From contig JADJUC010000027.1 of NCBI GenBank assembly GCA_016710885.1, positions 19,123 through 83,122 on the forward strand: DNA of 64,000 nt, read 5' to 3'. Shown piece after piece: positions 20,242-28,708 of this stretch. The notes under the pieces were generated by a model. That model was not told where the DNA came from, did no database searches, and worked only from the letters and a program-made list of their open reading frames with translations. Within the stretch, counting starts at the first letter, position 1. Each line of letters starts with the position of its first letter. A program made the translations under genes and the position numbers. The stretch is from Candidatus Proximibacter danicus. GTDB taxonomy: Bacteria; Pseudomonadota; Gammaproteobacteria; Burkholderiales; Rhodocyclaceae.

Positions 20242-20541
20242 TCAGTCGGTTTCGCCATCCACACGCTGCGCGGCCTGCTGATAAACCAGACCCTTGTCAC
20301 GCTTGCCAACCGCAACCACGGTAACCGTCACAATGTCATCGGCCACTTGATACACCAAGCGATAACCCGAGGTTCTCAACTTGATCTTGTAGCAGTTGGG
20401 CATCCCGTGCAGCAGCGCAGACGGAACACGCGGCATTTCCAGTCGACGCAGCAGCACCTTTTTGAATTGGGCACGAACGGAACCGTCGAGATCCTCCCAC
20501 TCCGCCCAGGCCGATTTTCGAAATTCGAGCCTATAACGCAT
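20242..20541 (-). CDS. RelE/StbE-family toxin
   Basis: A toxin of about 99 residues. I place the start at 20541 (MRYRLEFRKSAW) rather than further upstream, because this matches the family's N-terminus and overlaps the antitoxin gene by 11 bases. The family core is clear: AWAEWEDLDGSVRAQFKK, then NCYKIKLRTSGYRLVYQV and VTVVAVGKRDKG. RelE toxins cleave mRNA on the ribosome. Catalytic Arg/Lys/Tyr candidates sit in the C-terminal half. It is co-transcribed with the upstream antitoxin. Confidence 0.92.
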   Translation of the reverse strand: MRYRLEFRKSAWAEWEDLDGSVRAQFKKVLLRRLEMPRVPSALLHGMPNCYKIKLRTSGYRLVYQVADDIVTVTVVAVGKRDKGLVYQQAAQRVDGETD

Positions 20542-20776
20542 CCGGATCAACCTCGATGGTCGGCTCGCTCGCACGCGCCCGCACCAACTCGGCAAGATCC
20601 AGATCGTCCAATCGCTCCATCATGGCTGCAAAGGTAGCGGCGGGCACCAGATATGCGGCCGGCCGGTTGTGGTTGAGCACCGCAACCGGCGCACCCTTGG
20701 CTTTTTCGATGACAGCGCTCGGGCTTTGCTTGAGTTCCGTAACGCTGACCGAGGTTCTAGCAAGCAGGTTTTCCAT
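20531..20776 (-). CDS. Phd/RelB (StbD-like) antitoxin
   Basis: An antitoxin of about 81 residues: SVSVTELKQSPSAVIEKAKG and PVAVLNHNRPAAYLVPA are the hallmark of the YefM/StbD fold. The C-terminal half (LAELVRARASEPTIEVDPDAL) should bind the toxin. I take the ATG at 20776 as the start. No normal ribosome site precedes it, and the start codon sits inside one arm of a 13-bp perfect inverted repeat, so translation may be leaderless or controlled at this site. Confidence 0.9.
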   Translation of the reverse strand: MENLLARTSVSVTELKQSPSAVIEKAKGAPVAVLNHNRPAAYLVPAATFAAMMERLDDLDLAELVRARASEPTIEVDPDAL

Positions 20777-20818
20777 AATTAGCACCAAAAAAAGATCTTT
20801 ATTAAGTGCTAATTATGG
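20773..20818. promoter_or_regulatory. Long inverted repeat over the antitoxin start, putative operator
   Basis: A perfect 13-bp inverted repeat, ccataattagcac (20773-20785) and gtgctaattatgg (20806-20818), surrounds an AT-rich centre that could hold the -10 element. It covers the antitoxin start codon. Autorepression by the antitoxin-toxin complex is the likely use (inference from the family). Confidence 0.75.
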
Positions 20819-20851
20819 CAGGACATCTCCCGAAAGCCAAACGCTCGACGC

Positions 20852-22903
20852 TCACTCCTCCTCGTCGTGGGTCTTGTGTTGCCCCATCAGTTGCTGCTGA
20901 ACATTGGCCGGCACCTGTGCGTAGTGGCTGAAGGCCAGGTGGTAGCTGCCCTGGCCGCCGGTCAGCGATTTCAGGCGTGACTGGTAATCGGTCAGTTCCG
21001 CCAGCGGCACCTGCCCGGTAATGGCCGTCATGCCGCCGCGCTGGCCGGTACCGGTGATGTGCCCGCGCTTGCCGGAGAGGTCACCGGTCAGGTCGCCGAT
21101 GGCCGCTTCCGGCGAGAGAATTTCGATCTCGACCACCGGCTCCAGCACGATCGGCTGCGCGTTGCGGATGGCATCCATCGTCGCCTTGCGGCCGGCGGTA
21201 AAGAAAGCCACTTCCTTGCCATCGACCGAGTGCGTCTTGCCGTCGAACACGGTGACGCGGATGTCCTCGACCGGGAATCCAGCGATGACCCCATCGGCCA
21301 GCGCCTGACGCACACCCTTCTCGACCGCCGGCATGAAGGTGCCGGGGATGGCGCCGCCCTTCACATGGTCGACAAACTCGAAACCCGCACCACGTCCCAG
21401 CGGCTCGATCTTCAGCGCCACCTCGCCGAACTGGCCGGCACCGCCGCTCTGCTTCTTGTGGCGATAAGTCGTTTCGGCGTTGCCGGTGATCGTTTCGCGA
21501 TAGGGAATGCGCGGCGGTTTGGTGTCGAGTTCAAGCTTGTATTGCTGCACCATCTTGGCCAGCTTGGCCTTGAGGTGCATGTCGCCGAGGCCGCGCACCA
21601 CCGTTTCGTTGGTCGTCGGATGACGTTCGATCTGGAAGGTCGGGTCTTCCATGGCCAGCTTGCCGAGGATGTCGAACAGGCGCTGCTCGTCACCCTTCTT
21701 CTTCGTCTCGACCGCGAGGCCGGCCATCGGCAGCGGAAACTCCAGTGCCTTGAGGTGGATGTGGTCCTCATCATGCGAGTCGTGCAGCACGCAGTCGAAT
21801 TCCACTTCCTCGACCTTGGCCACGGCGCCGATTTCACCCGGCAGCAGCTCGCTCACTTCGACGGTTTCGGCGCCCTGGATGCGATACAAGTGGGCCACCT
21901 TGAACGGCTTCTTGCCGTCGCCGACAAAGAGTTGCTGATCCTTCTTCACCGTGCCCTGATGCACGCGGAAGATGCCGATCTTGCCCATGTAGGGGTCGAT
22001 AAGCACCTTGAACACATGCGCCAGCACATGCTTTTCCGGATCGGGCTCAGCCTGGAACGAAACTGATTCACCAGATGACTCACCGCGCCAGAACGGCGGC
22101 GGATTACCCTCGGCCGGGCTCGGCGCGAGTTTCGCCAGCACATTGAGCAGTTCCGGCATGCCGGCACCCGTTTTGGCCGAGACAAACAGAATGGGAATCA
22201 GATGGCCTTCGCGCAGCGCCTTCTCGAACGGCGCGTGCAGTTCCTCAGGGCTAGGGTCCGTGCCCTCTTCCAGATAGCGGGCCAGCAGGTCTTCGTCTTC
22301 CTCGACAATCTGGTCGATCAGCGCACGGTGTGCGGCTGTAACCGACTCGAAATCGGCATCGCCAGCGTCATGGCTGAGCACTTCGACCACATCGTGACGG
22401 TCATGCGCCGGCAGGTCGAGCAGCATGCACTGCTTGCCAAAACGCTCGCGAATCTCGCCAACCAGCTTGGGCAGATCCAGATTGTCGCAGTCGATCTTGT
22501 TGACCACGATCATCCGGCACAGGCCGCGTTCGCCCGCCCACTTCATCATGCGCTCGGTGTTGAGTTCGATGCCGGTCTGGGCGTTGATGGTCACCAGCGC
22601 CGTATCCACTGCCGCCAACGCACCAATGGCCTGGCCGGCAAAATCCGGGTAGCCCGGCGTATCGGCCAGGTGCACGCGCACACCAAGCCACTCGAAACTG
22701 ACCAGTGCGCTGTTCAGCGAATGGCCCAATTCCTTCTCCAGCGGGTCGGCATCGCAGACGGTGCTGCCCTTCTCTACGCTGCCCTTGCTCTTGATCGCCC
22801 CGGTGGCGGCCAGCAGCGCCTCGGCCAGCATGGTCTTGCCAGCGGCTCCGTGGCCGACGAGAGCGATGGAACGGATGTTGGCGGGGACGAGATTGTTCGC
22901 CAT
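20852..22903 (-). CDS. Elongation factor G paralogue (EF-G-like GTPase)
   Basis: A 683-residue translational GTPase of the EF-G family but divergent from canonical FusA. The P-loop is GHGAAGKT (residues 17-24), the G3 motif is DTPGYPDF, and the G4 motif is NKID. Later come an EF-G domain II, the domain IV segment (SGGAGQFGEV...GGAIPGTFMPAVEKG) and domain V. These lone paralogues are known in many bacteria and have been linked to recycling or to ribosome-stress functions, but their role is not settled. The gene is flanked by a TA module and divergent ribE, outside any ribosomal operon. Confidence 0.88.
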   Translation of the reverse strand: MANNLVPANIRSIALVGHGAAGKTMLAEALLAATGAIKSKGSVEKGSTVCDADPLEKELGHSLNSALVSFEWLGVRVHLADTPGYPDFAGQAIGALAAVDTALVTINAQTGIELNTERMMKWAGERGLCRMIVVNKIDCDNLDLPKLVGEIRERFGKQCMLLDLPAHDRHDVVEVLSHDAGDADFESVTAAHRALIDQIVEEDEDLLARYLEEGTDPSPEELHAPFEKALREGHLIPILFVSAKTGAGMPELLNVLAKLAPSPAEGNPPPFWRGESSGESVSFQAEPDPEKHVLAHVFKVLIDPYMGKIGIFRVHQGTVKKDQQLFVGDGKKPFKVAHLYRIQGAETVEVSELLPGEIGAVAKVEEVEFDCVLHDSHDEDHIHLKALEFPLPMAGLAVETKKKGDEQRLFDILGKLAMEDPTFQIERHPTTNETVVRGLGDMHLKAKLAKMVQQYKLELDTKPPRIPYRETITGNAETTYRHKKQSGGAGQFGEVALKIEPLGRGAGFEFVDHVKGGAIPGTFMPAVEKGVRQALADGVIAGFPVEDIRVTVFDGKTHSVDGKEVAFFTAGRKATMDAIRNAQPIVLEPVVEIEILSPEAAIGDLTGDLSGKRGHITGTGQRGGMTAITGQVPLAELTDYQSRLKSLTGGQGSYHLAFSHYAQVPANVQQQLMGQHKTHDEEE

Positions 22904-23013
22904 TTTTTTCTCCCTGCGAGTGGTTTCATCTGAATTCTACTCCCGCCCCAGAAGGCCGTGGAACGGCTCGCCGTGGTACAATTTGCCCCCCCAATCCCTT
23001 GATCTGTAAACCA

Positions 23014-23628
23014 ATGTTCTCCGGCATCGTGGCCGCCGTCGGCCGCATCACCCACCTTTCGCCTCGCCTTGACGAAAACAACACCGTCCGCCTGACCATC
23101 GACGCCGGAACGCTCGGCCTCGACGACGTCGCGCTGGGCGACTCGATCGCCTGCAACGGGGTGTGCCTGACTGTGGTCGAATTGGAAAAACGCGAGGGCA
23201 ACAGCTTCCGCGTCGATGTCTCGCCGGAAACGCTGTCGTGCACCGTCGGCCTCGCCGAACCGGGTGAAATCAACATGGAGAAGGCGCTGCGCCTGTCGGA
23301 CCGTCTCGGCGGGCACCTCGTTTCCGGCCACGTCGATGGCGTCGGCGAGGTGCTGCGCTTCGATGCTGTCGGTGATAATCGCCTGCTCGAAATCCGTGCG
23401 CCGCAGGCGCTGGCCAAATACATTGCGAAGAAGGGTTCCGTCACCGTCAATGGCACCAGCCTGACGACCAACGACGTGCGCGGCACCGACTTCACCATCA
23501 ACCTGATTCCGCACACGCTGCAGAACACAACGCTTCACCAGATCACGCCCGGCAGCAAGGTCAACCTCGAAGTCGACCTGATCGCCCGCTACTGCGAACG
23601 TCTTCTGAGTTGCCAGGAGAGCGTCTGA
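23014..23628 (+). CDS. ribE: Riboflavin synthase alpha chain
   Basis: About 204 residues, dismutating 6,7-dimethyl-8-ribityllumazine to riboflavin. I use the ATG at 23014 (MFSGIVAAVG), the family's standard N-terminus. Two lumazine-binding repeats are visible: GDSIACNGVCLTV in the first and GSVTVNGTSLTTN in the second, with the SGHVDGVG linker. No FMN riboswitch is visible upstream. A small RHH/PIN gene pair separates it from ribBX and ribH, with which it forms the riboflavin pathway. Confidence 0.96.
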   Translation: MFSGIVAAVGRITHLSPRLDENNTVRLTIDAGTLGLDDVALGDSIACNGVCLTVVELEKREGNSFRVDVSPETLSCTVGLAEPGEINMEKALRLSDRLGGHLVSGHVDGVGEVLRFDAVGDNRLLEIRAPQALAKYIAKKGSVTVNGTSLTTNDVRGTDFTINLIPHTLQNTTLHQITPGSKVNLEVDLIARYCERLLSCQESV

Positions 23629-23716
23629 GGCGCCCGGTACCACTCCTCCTGGCAGCAAAAACACATAATCGCGTGCTACACTTGTTTAAGTGTTATTTTC
23701 ATCGCAAGGAACAGAA

Positions 23717-24064
23717 ATGGCAGCCACTGTAAATTTCACGGGGTCCGTTGACCGCGATCTTCTGAAGCGCGCCAAGGTTATTGCTGCCAAGTCGGATACG
23801 TCGATCAATGCCTTGTTCAACGCGGAACTCCGCTATCTCGTCGAGACCTTTGAAGCTGCCGAGCGCGGCGGCAATCAGAATTTCAGGACACTGCTCGATT
23901 TTTCGCTGGGTCGAATGGATGATAACGATGCGCTCGCCACCTTGGGCATCGACAATCGAGAAGACCTGTTTCTGCTGATGGCACAAGCGCATTTGCCCAT
24001 GCCGCGCCTGCCTGAAAGCGAAACGCGGATGATGGTCGATAGCCTTCACGCGCTGACTTCCTGA
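23717..24064 (+). CDS. Putative antitoxin with ribbon-helix-helix-like N-terminus
   Basis: A protein of about 115 residues starting at 23717 (MAATVNFTGSVDRDLLKRAK) with an AAGGA ribosome site. The N-terminus (short strand, then LLKRAKVIAAKSDTSINALF) fits an RHH DNA-binding antitoxin, and the acidic C-terminal half could bind a partner. It precedes a PIN-like gene by 11 bases. I cannot name the family, and the toxin-antitoxin role is inferred from this pairing. Confidence 0.6.
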   Translation: MAATVNFTGSVDRDLLKRAKVIAAKSDTSINALFNAELRYLVETFEAAERGGNQNFRTLLDFSLGRMDDNDALATLGIDNREDLFLLMAQAHLPMPRLPESETRMMVDSLHALTS

Positions 24065-24075
24065 GCAGTGGGTTG

Positions 24076-24602
24076 ATGGCTTCTCCTGCTGAAATCGTAC
24101 TTTTGCCCGATGCCGGGCCGTTGATTACGTTGGCCTACGCCGACGCACTGGACCTGCTGTTCAAGCCGGGCTGGTCGGTGGCACTGGTGGATATGGTGCT
24201 GCATGAGGTAACGCGCAACCAGACGCCGACAAGTGAGAAACTGGCCCTGTGGGCACAGAACCATAAGTTGCCGCTGCTACCCACCAGAGTCGGCCGGATG
24301 CATCAGCAGCAATTGTCTGCAGATACCGTCGCTCAGAGGAAATCGAATCTCGGGGAATTGGCAATACAGGAGGCAATGAATGATTTCGCCCTCGAAAGAT
24401 CGCCAAAAACCGGAGTTTTTCTGTTTGAAGACCACAAAATTGCCCGTGCCAGTTTTCTCGTTCCGGACAATTGCCGCAAAATAAGCACCCGGCCTTTCTG
24501 CTGTTCCTTGAACAAAAAGGGTGGCTGGTATCGGCAGCGGAAATCGAACGCAAGGCGATACAGGCGGGCCGGGCATTTTCCAGCCTGCGGTTCCCTCCGT
24601 AG
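24076..24602 (+). CDS. PIN-like (VapC-type) protein, frameshifted near C-terminus
   Basis: A PIN-fold protein of about 175 residues. PDAGPLITLAYADALDLLF carries the first acidic residue, then VLHEV, then LGELAIQEAM and FLFEDHKIAR for the later ones. The frame breaks around 24491 (one base missing in cccggcc). Restoring it continues as AFLLFLEQKGWLVSAAEIER and ends at a TAG at 24600-24602, a sensible C-terminus. With the break, the product would carry about 45 wrong residues. It forms a pair with the RHH-like gene upstream and splits the riboflavin genes. Confidence 0.6.
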
Positions 24603-24677
24603 ATAAAAAGCAAGCAACGGCTCGGGGCCGGAAGCCCTGATCTGATCACCCCTTCAATATTTGAAAGCATAAGCACC

Positions 24678-25796
24678 ATGGCACCGACACTGGCCGACAT
24701 TTCCCCGATCGAGGACATCCTCGCCGACATCAAGGCGGGGAAGATGGTCATCCTCGTCGACGAGGAAGACCGCGAGAACGAAGGCGACCTGGTGATGGCC
24801 GCCGAGCACGTCACGCCCGAGGCCATCAACTTCATGGCCAAGTGGGGTCGTGGCCTCATTTGCCTGACCCTCTCCGAGCAGCGCTGCCGGCAGCTCAACC
24901 TGCCGCTGATGGTGCGCGACAACAAGACGCCGCACGGCACCGCCTTCACGCTCTCGATCGAGGCCGCCGAAGGCGTCACCACCGGCATCTCGGCTGCCGA
25001 CCGGGCGCGCACGGTGCAAGCCGCCGTGGCGAAGAACGCGACGCAGCACGACATCGTCCAGCCCGGCCACATCTTCCCGTTGATGGCGCAGAACGGCGGC
25101 GTGCTGGTGCGTGCCGGCCATACCGAAGCCGGCTGCGACCTGGCCACGCTCTCCGGTCTGGAGCCGGCGTCGGTCATCTGCGAGATCATGAACGACGACG
25201 GCACCATGGCCCGCCTGCCGGAACTGATCGCCTTCGGCCGCCAGCACGGGCTGAAGATCGGCACCATCGCCGACCTGATTCACTATCGCGCCAAATCCGA
25301 GACGCTGGTCGAGCGCGTCGTTTCCAAGCCGGTGGCCACTGCACATGGCGATTTCACGCTGCATGCCTTTGTCGACCGCGTCGGCGGCACCACGCATCTG
25401 GCGCTGGTCAAGGGCGAGATTCGTGCCGATGTCGAGACGCTGGTGCGCGTGCATGAACCGCTGTCGGTGCTCGATTTCCTCGACCCCGGCAGCCGCCGTG
25501 CTGCCTTCACGCTCGATCAGGCGCAGGAGGCACTGGCCAAGCATGGCCACGGCGTTATCGTGCTGCTGCATCGCCCGGAAACCGGGGCCGATCTGCTCGC
25601 CCGCCTGACTGCCGAACCCGAGGCCGGTCGCCCGGCCATGAAATGGGATCCGCGCATCTTCGGTATCGGCGCGCAGATCCTCCGCAATCTCGGCGTCGGC
25701 CGCATGAAGCTGCTCGCCAGCCCGCGCAAAATTCCCTCCATGACCGGCTTCGGCCTCGAAGTCACCGGTTACGCAGCCTCTCCTTCGGAGCTATAA
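24678..25796 (+). CDS. ribB: 3,4-dihydroxy-2-butanone-4-phosphate synthase with degenerate GTP cyclohydrolase II domain (RibBX-type)
   Basis: A 372-residue protein. Residues 1 to about 205 are a full DHBP synthase: DEEDRENEGDLVMAAE, the THGTAF-like region (PHGTAFTL) and AGHTEAGCDLA. The second half has the length and end of GTP cyclohydrolase II, but where the zinc-binding GEC...GSLRCDCG segment should be it reads RVHEPLSVLDFLDPGSRRAA with no cysteines. GTP cyclohydrolase activity is therefore very unlikely. This matches the RibBX variant described in proteobacteria, so a separate RibA should exist elsewhere in the genome. It lies four bases before ribH. Confidence 0.92.
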   Translation: MAPTLADISPIEDILADIKAGKMVILVDEEDRENEGDLVMAAEHVTPEAINFMAKWGRGLICLTLSEQRCRQLNLPLMVRDNKTPHGTAFTLSIEAAEGVTTGISAADRARTVQAAVAKNATQHDIVQPGHIFPLMAQNGGVLVRAGHTEAGCDLATLSGLEPASVICEIMNDDGTMARLPELIAFGRQHGLKIGTIADLIHYRAKSETLVERVVSKPVATAHGDFTLHAFVDRVGGTTHLALVKGEIRADVETLVRVHEPLSVLDFLDPGSRRAAFTLDQAQEALAKHGHGVIVLLHRPETGADLLARLTAEPEAGRPAMKWDPRIFGIGAQILRNLGVGRMKLLASPRKIPSMTGFGLEVTGYAASPSEL

Positions 25797-25799
25797 AGA

Positions 25800-26273
25800 A
25801 TGAGCCGCTTTGAAAACATCACCGAAATCGACCCCAACCTGAAAGGCAACGGCCTCAAGGTCGGCGTGGTCATGGCCCGCTTCAACCTCGATGTCTGCGA
25901 AGGCCTGCTTTCGGCCTGCACCACCGAGTTGAAGAAGCTGGACGTGGCCGCCGAAGACATCACCATTGCCACCGTGCCCGGCGCACTGGAAATCCCGCTG
26001 GTGCTGCAGACCATGGCGCAGGGCGGTGACTTCGACGCGCTGGTGGCGCTCGGCGCCGTCATTCGCGGCGAGACCTACCATTTTGAAGTGGTGTCGAACG
26101 ACGCCTGCCGCGCCATCATGGAAGTTCAATTGCACACTGGCATTCCCATCGCCAACGGCATCCTGACCTGCGAAGACGACGACCAGGCGCTGGCCCGCAT
26201 GCAAACGAAGGGCGCTGATTGCGCCCAAGCCGCCGTGGAAATGGCCAACCTGCTGCGCGCACTGACTGCCTGA
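25800..26273 (+). CDS. ribH: 6,7-dimethyl-8-ribityllumazine synthase
   Basis: 157 residues. It condenses the DHBP product of the upstream gene with 5-amino-6-ribitylaminouracil. Motifs include VGVVMARFN, the phosphate site VPGALEIPL, GAVIRGETYHFEVV and IANGILTCEDDDQA. It follows ribBX by four bases, so the two are one operon. A pair of palindromic repeats separates it from nusB, but the order ribBX-ribH-nusB-thiL is the standard one. Confidence 0.97.
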   Translation: MSRFENITEIDPNLKGNGLKVGVVMARFNLDVCEGLLSACTTELKKLDVAAEDITIATVPGALEIPLVLQTMAQGGDFDALVALGAVIRGETYHFEVVSNDACRAIMEVQLHTGIPIANGILTCEDDDQALARMQTKGADCAQAAVEMANLLRALTA

Positions 26274-26288
26274 CGGTAGATAGGTATA

Positions 26289-26382
26289 GCCCTTCGATAT
26301 GCCCGCGATGCGGGCAACTCAGGGCGAACGGCAGTTATCCGTTCGTGGTGAGTAGCCTTCAGGCGTATCGAACCATGAACGG
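26289..26382. repeat. Pair of dispersed palindromic repeats between ribH and nusB
   Basis: Two palindromic elements in a row. The first (26289-26331) has arms gcccttcgat and cagggcgaacgg with an inner GCCCGC/GCGGGC hairpin as its loop. The second (26339-26382) has ccgttcgtggtgag and tcgaaccatgaacgg, the same core as the element at 10694-10726 but with about a dozen extra loop bases. They resemble BIME-like repeat pairs and may stabilise or attenuate the ribH-nusB transcript. Confidence 0.7.
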
Positions 26383-26417
26383 CGCTCAGGCGCTTATTGC
26401 AGTATTAAGGAATGAAC

Positions 26418-26927
26418 ATGAGCGAAGAACAGAGCAAGCCCGCAAAGAAACCGGCCGCCAAAGGCCCCGGCAAGACCGCCAACGGCAGCAGCAAGTCGCC
26501 GCGTCGCCGCGCCCGCGAGTTTGCCTTGCAAGGCCTTTACCAGTGGCGTATCGGCGGTGCCGACGAAGCCGCCATCGAAGCCCACGTGCAGGAAGTGGCC
26601 GGTTTCGACAAGGCTGACCGCAACTTCTTCCTCGCCCTGCTGCGCGGCGTGCTCAAGCAACGCATCGAGCTGTGCCAGGTCATCCAGCCGCTCCTCGACC
26701 GCAGCTTCGAAGAGCTGTCGCCGATCGAAGCCTGCATCCTGCTGCTCGGCGGCTACGAGCTGCAAGCAAACCCCGAAACGCCCTACCGCGTGATCATCAA
26801 CGAGGCCATCGAGCTGGCCAAGTCCTACGGCGGCACCGACGGCCACAAGTACGTGAACGGCGTGCTCGACAAGCTAGCAGCCAGCCTGCGCCCGGCCGAA
26901 GTCGAAGCACGGCAGCGCGGCCGCTGA
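26418..26927 (+). CDS. nusB: Transcription antitermination factor NusB
   Basis: About 169 residues. I choose the ATG at 26418 because AAGG at 26407-26410 is correctly spaced for it and too close to the ATG six bases upstream. A Lys/Ala-rich N-terminal extension precedes the NusB fold, SPRRRAREFALQGLYQW. The C-terminal part shows LSPIEACILLLGGYEL and PYRVIINEAIELAKSYGG. NusB binds boxA RNA with S10 for rRNA antitermination. thiL follows closely. Confidence 0.95.
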   Translation: MSEEQSKPAKKPAAKGPGKTANGSSKSPRRRAREFALQGLYQWRIGGADEAAIEAHVQEVAGFDKADRNFFLALLRGVLKQRIELCQVIQPLLDRSFEELSPIEACILLLGGYELQANPETPYRVIINEAIELAKSYGGTDGHKYVNGVLDKLAASLRPAEVEARQRGR

Positions 26928-26943
26928 AGCTTTCAGTAGCGCC

Positions 26944-27927
26944 GTGCCTTCCGAATTTGAACTGATCGCGCGCTACTTCAGCCGCGCAACGCCTTCGGCA
27001 GCTTCCGGCATCACGCTCGGCCCCGGCGACGACTGCGCGCTGGTGGTGCCGGCACCGGGCATGGAGCTGGCGCTGACCACCGACATGCTGGTCGAAGGCA
27101 CGCACTTCCTGCCCGACACCGACCCCGGCCAACTCGGCTGGAAGACACTGGCGGTCAATCTCTCCGACCTCGCCGCGATGGGCGCCACCCCGCGCTGGGT
27201 GCTGCTCGCCGGCGCCCTGCCTAATGCCGACGAAGCCTGGATTTCCGCCTTCGCCGACGGATTTTTCAAGTGCGCGAAACGCTACGGCGCTGAAGTCATC
27301 GGCGGCGACACGACGCGCGGCCCGCGCAACCTCTGTATCACCGCCATCGGCGAACTGCCGTCCGGCAGCGCATTGCGCCGAGACGGTGCCAAACTCGACG
27401 ACGACATCTGGGTCTCCGGTCAGCCGGGGCTTGCTGCCCTGGGCCTTGCCCACCTGCAGGGCAAGACCACCCTGCCCGAAGCCCTGGCCAAGCGCTGCGT
27501 AATGGCGCTGCAGCGGCCGCTGCCAAGAGTCGAACTCGGCCTGCGCCTGCGCGGTATCGCCACTTCAGCCATCGACGTTTCCGACGGCCTCTTGGCCGAC
27601 CTCGGCCACATCCTCGAACGCTCCGGGCTGGCCGCCGACCTCTTCGAAGGCCAGTTCCCGCTGATCCCGCCGGGCAGCGTGCCGAAGCTCGCGCGCGAAG
27701 CCCAGCTCGGCGGCGGCGACGACTACGAGCTGTGCTTCACCGTTCCCATTGCTGCGCGCCAGCAGATCGTCATGCTCGCCACCGAGCTCGACCTGCCGCT
27801 CTGGCGCATCGGCTACACTGTGCCGGCTGCCGCTGAAACCGGGCGCCCAATTGCCGACATCCGGCTGATCGACGCCGACGGCCAGCCGCTGCCCATCCCG
27901 AAAAAAGGCTTCGACCACTTTGATTAA
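26944..27927 (+). CDS. thiL: Thiamine-monophosphate kinase
   Basis: 327 residues, phosphorylating thiamine phosphate to thiamine diphosphate. It starts with GTG at 26944 (PSEFELIARYF, typical). ATP and metal motifs are visible: LGPGDDCALV, TTDMLVEGTHF, IGGDTTRG, IDVSDGLLADLGHI and GGGDDYELCF. It overlaps pgpA by eight bases, consistent with the conserved nusB-thiL-pgpA operon. Confidence 0.96.
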   Translation: MPSEFELIARYFSRATPSAASGITLGPGDDCALVVPAPGMELALTTDMLVEGTHFLPDTDPGQLGWKTLAVNLSDLAAMGATPRWVLLAGALPNADEAWISAFADGFFKCAKRYGAEVIGGDTTRGPRNLCITAIGELPSGSALRRDGAKLDDDIWVSGQPGLAALGLAHLQGKTTLPEALAKRCVMALQRPLPRVELGLRLRGIATSAIDVSDGLLADLGHILERSGLAADLFEGQFPLIPPGSVPKLAREAQLGGGDDYELCFTVPIAARQQIVMLATELDLPLWRIGYTVPAAAETGRPIADIRLIDADGQPLPIPKKGFDHFD

Positions 27928-28411
27928 GAAATCGACCCCGCCGCCGGCCAGCTTCCTCTTCTCGCACCCGGCACACCTGATCGCCTGCGGCTTCGGCAGC
28001 GGTCTCTCGCCGTGGGCGCCGGGCACCATCGGCACGCTGTTCGCGTGGGCCTCCTACCTGCTGCTGCGTCCGTGGTTCGACGACACGGGCTTCATCCTGC
28101 TGCTGATCACCGGCTACATCGGCGGCGTGCTGGCCTGCCACCGCACCGGCAAGGACCTTGGCGAACCCGACCACGGCAGCATCGTCTGGGACGAGATCGT
28201 GCCCTTCTGGGGCGTGCTCTTCTTCTGCCCGGAAGGCCTGCTCTGGCAAGCCGTCGCCTTCTTCCTGTTCCGCTTCTTCGACATCGTCAAGCCACCCCCG
28301 GCCTGCAACTTCGACCGCATCAAGAATGGTTTCGGGGTGATGACCGACGATGTGTTTGCGGCGGCTTATGCGGTGCTGTGTCTGGCGTTGCTGAAATTCG
28401 TGCTGACTTAG
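27920..28411 (+). CDS. pgpA: Phosphatidylglycerophosphatase A
   Basis: 163 residues, an inner-membrane enzyme that removes phosphate from phosphatidylglycerol phosphate. The likely start is a TTG at 27920 inside the end of thiL. Conserved segments are FGSGLSPWAPGTIGTL, GEPDHGSIVWDEIVPFW, and FRFFDIVKPPPA near the last membrane helix. About four hydrophobic segments. The overlap with thiL indicates translational coupling. Confidence 0.95.
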   Translation: MIKKSTPPPASFLFSHPAHLIACGFGSGLSPWAPGTIGTLFAWASYLLLRPWFDDTGFILLLITGYIGGVLACHRTGKDLGEPDHGSIVWDEIVPFWGVLFFCPEGLLWQAVAFFLFRFFDIVKPPPACNFDRIKNGFGVMTDDVFAAAYAVLCLALLKFVLT

Positions 28412-28416
28412 GTGAC

Positions 28417-28704
28417 ATGAAGCCGGTTGAAATAAAAACAGGCGCTCAAGAAACGAGATGGTTCGTGCGCCTTTTAGCGGGCCTCGCGCTCTTAACCGTT
28501 ATAGGTGCAGTGCGTGAATGGGCTGAGCCATCACTCCCCCCTTTCAAGGGGCGCTTGGCTTGGATCGCTGAGCTTGCTTTCGCTTTGGCTGGTTCGTACG
28601 GAATCATAGTGTTGTGGCTGTTTGCCGCCATCGCTCTGGTTCTGTCCGCAAAATTTGTCTGGCGTCATACCCCACGGGTTCCCACAGATAAATGGCTATG
28701 GTGA
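28417..28704 (+). CDS. Small hypothetical membrane protein
   Basis: A 95-residue frame between pgpA and cinA, starting MKPVEIKTGAQETRW. It has two hydrophobic segments (LLAGLALLTVIGAV and GIIVLWLFAAIALVLSA), so it is likely a two-helix inner-membrane protein. Spacing is tight on both sides: 5 bases after pgpA and 4 bases before cinA. Its base composition is slightly more AT-rich than the neighbours. No family recognised; coding status is likely but not certain. Confidence 0.5.
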   Translation: MKPVEIKTGAQETRWFVRLLAGLALLTVIGAVREWAEPSLPPFKGRLAWIAELAFALAGSYGIIVLWLFAAIALVLSAKFVWRHTPRVPTDKWLW

Positions 28705-28708
28705 ATTC

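Noticed and set aside
22904..23013. FMN riboswitch upstream of ribE, and likewise upstream of ribBX
   Set aside because: The conserved RFN-element segments are not present in either leader.
24161..25571. Minus-strand frames of over 300 codons across the PIN gene and ribBX
   Set aside because: They are antisense to a clear DHBP synthase and have no recognisable motifs.
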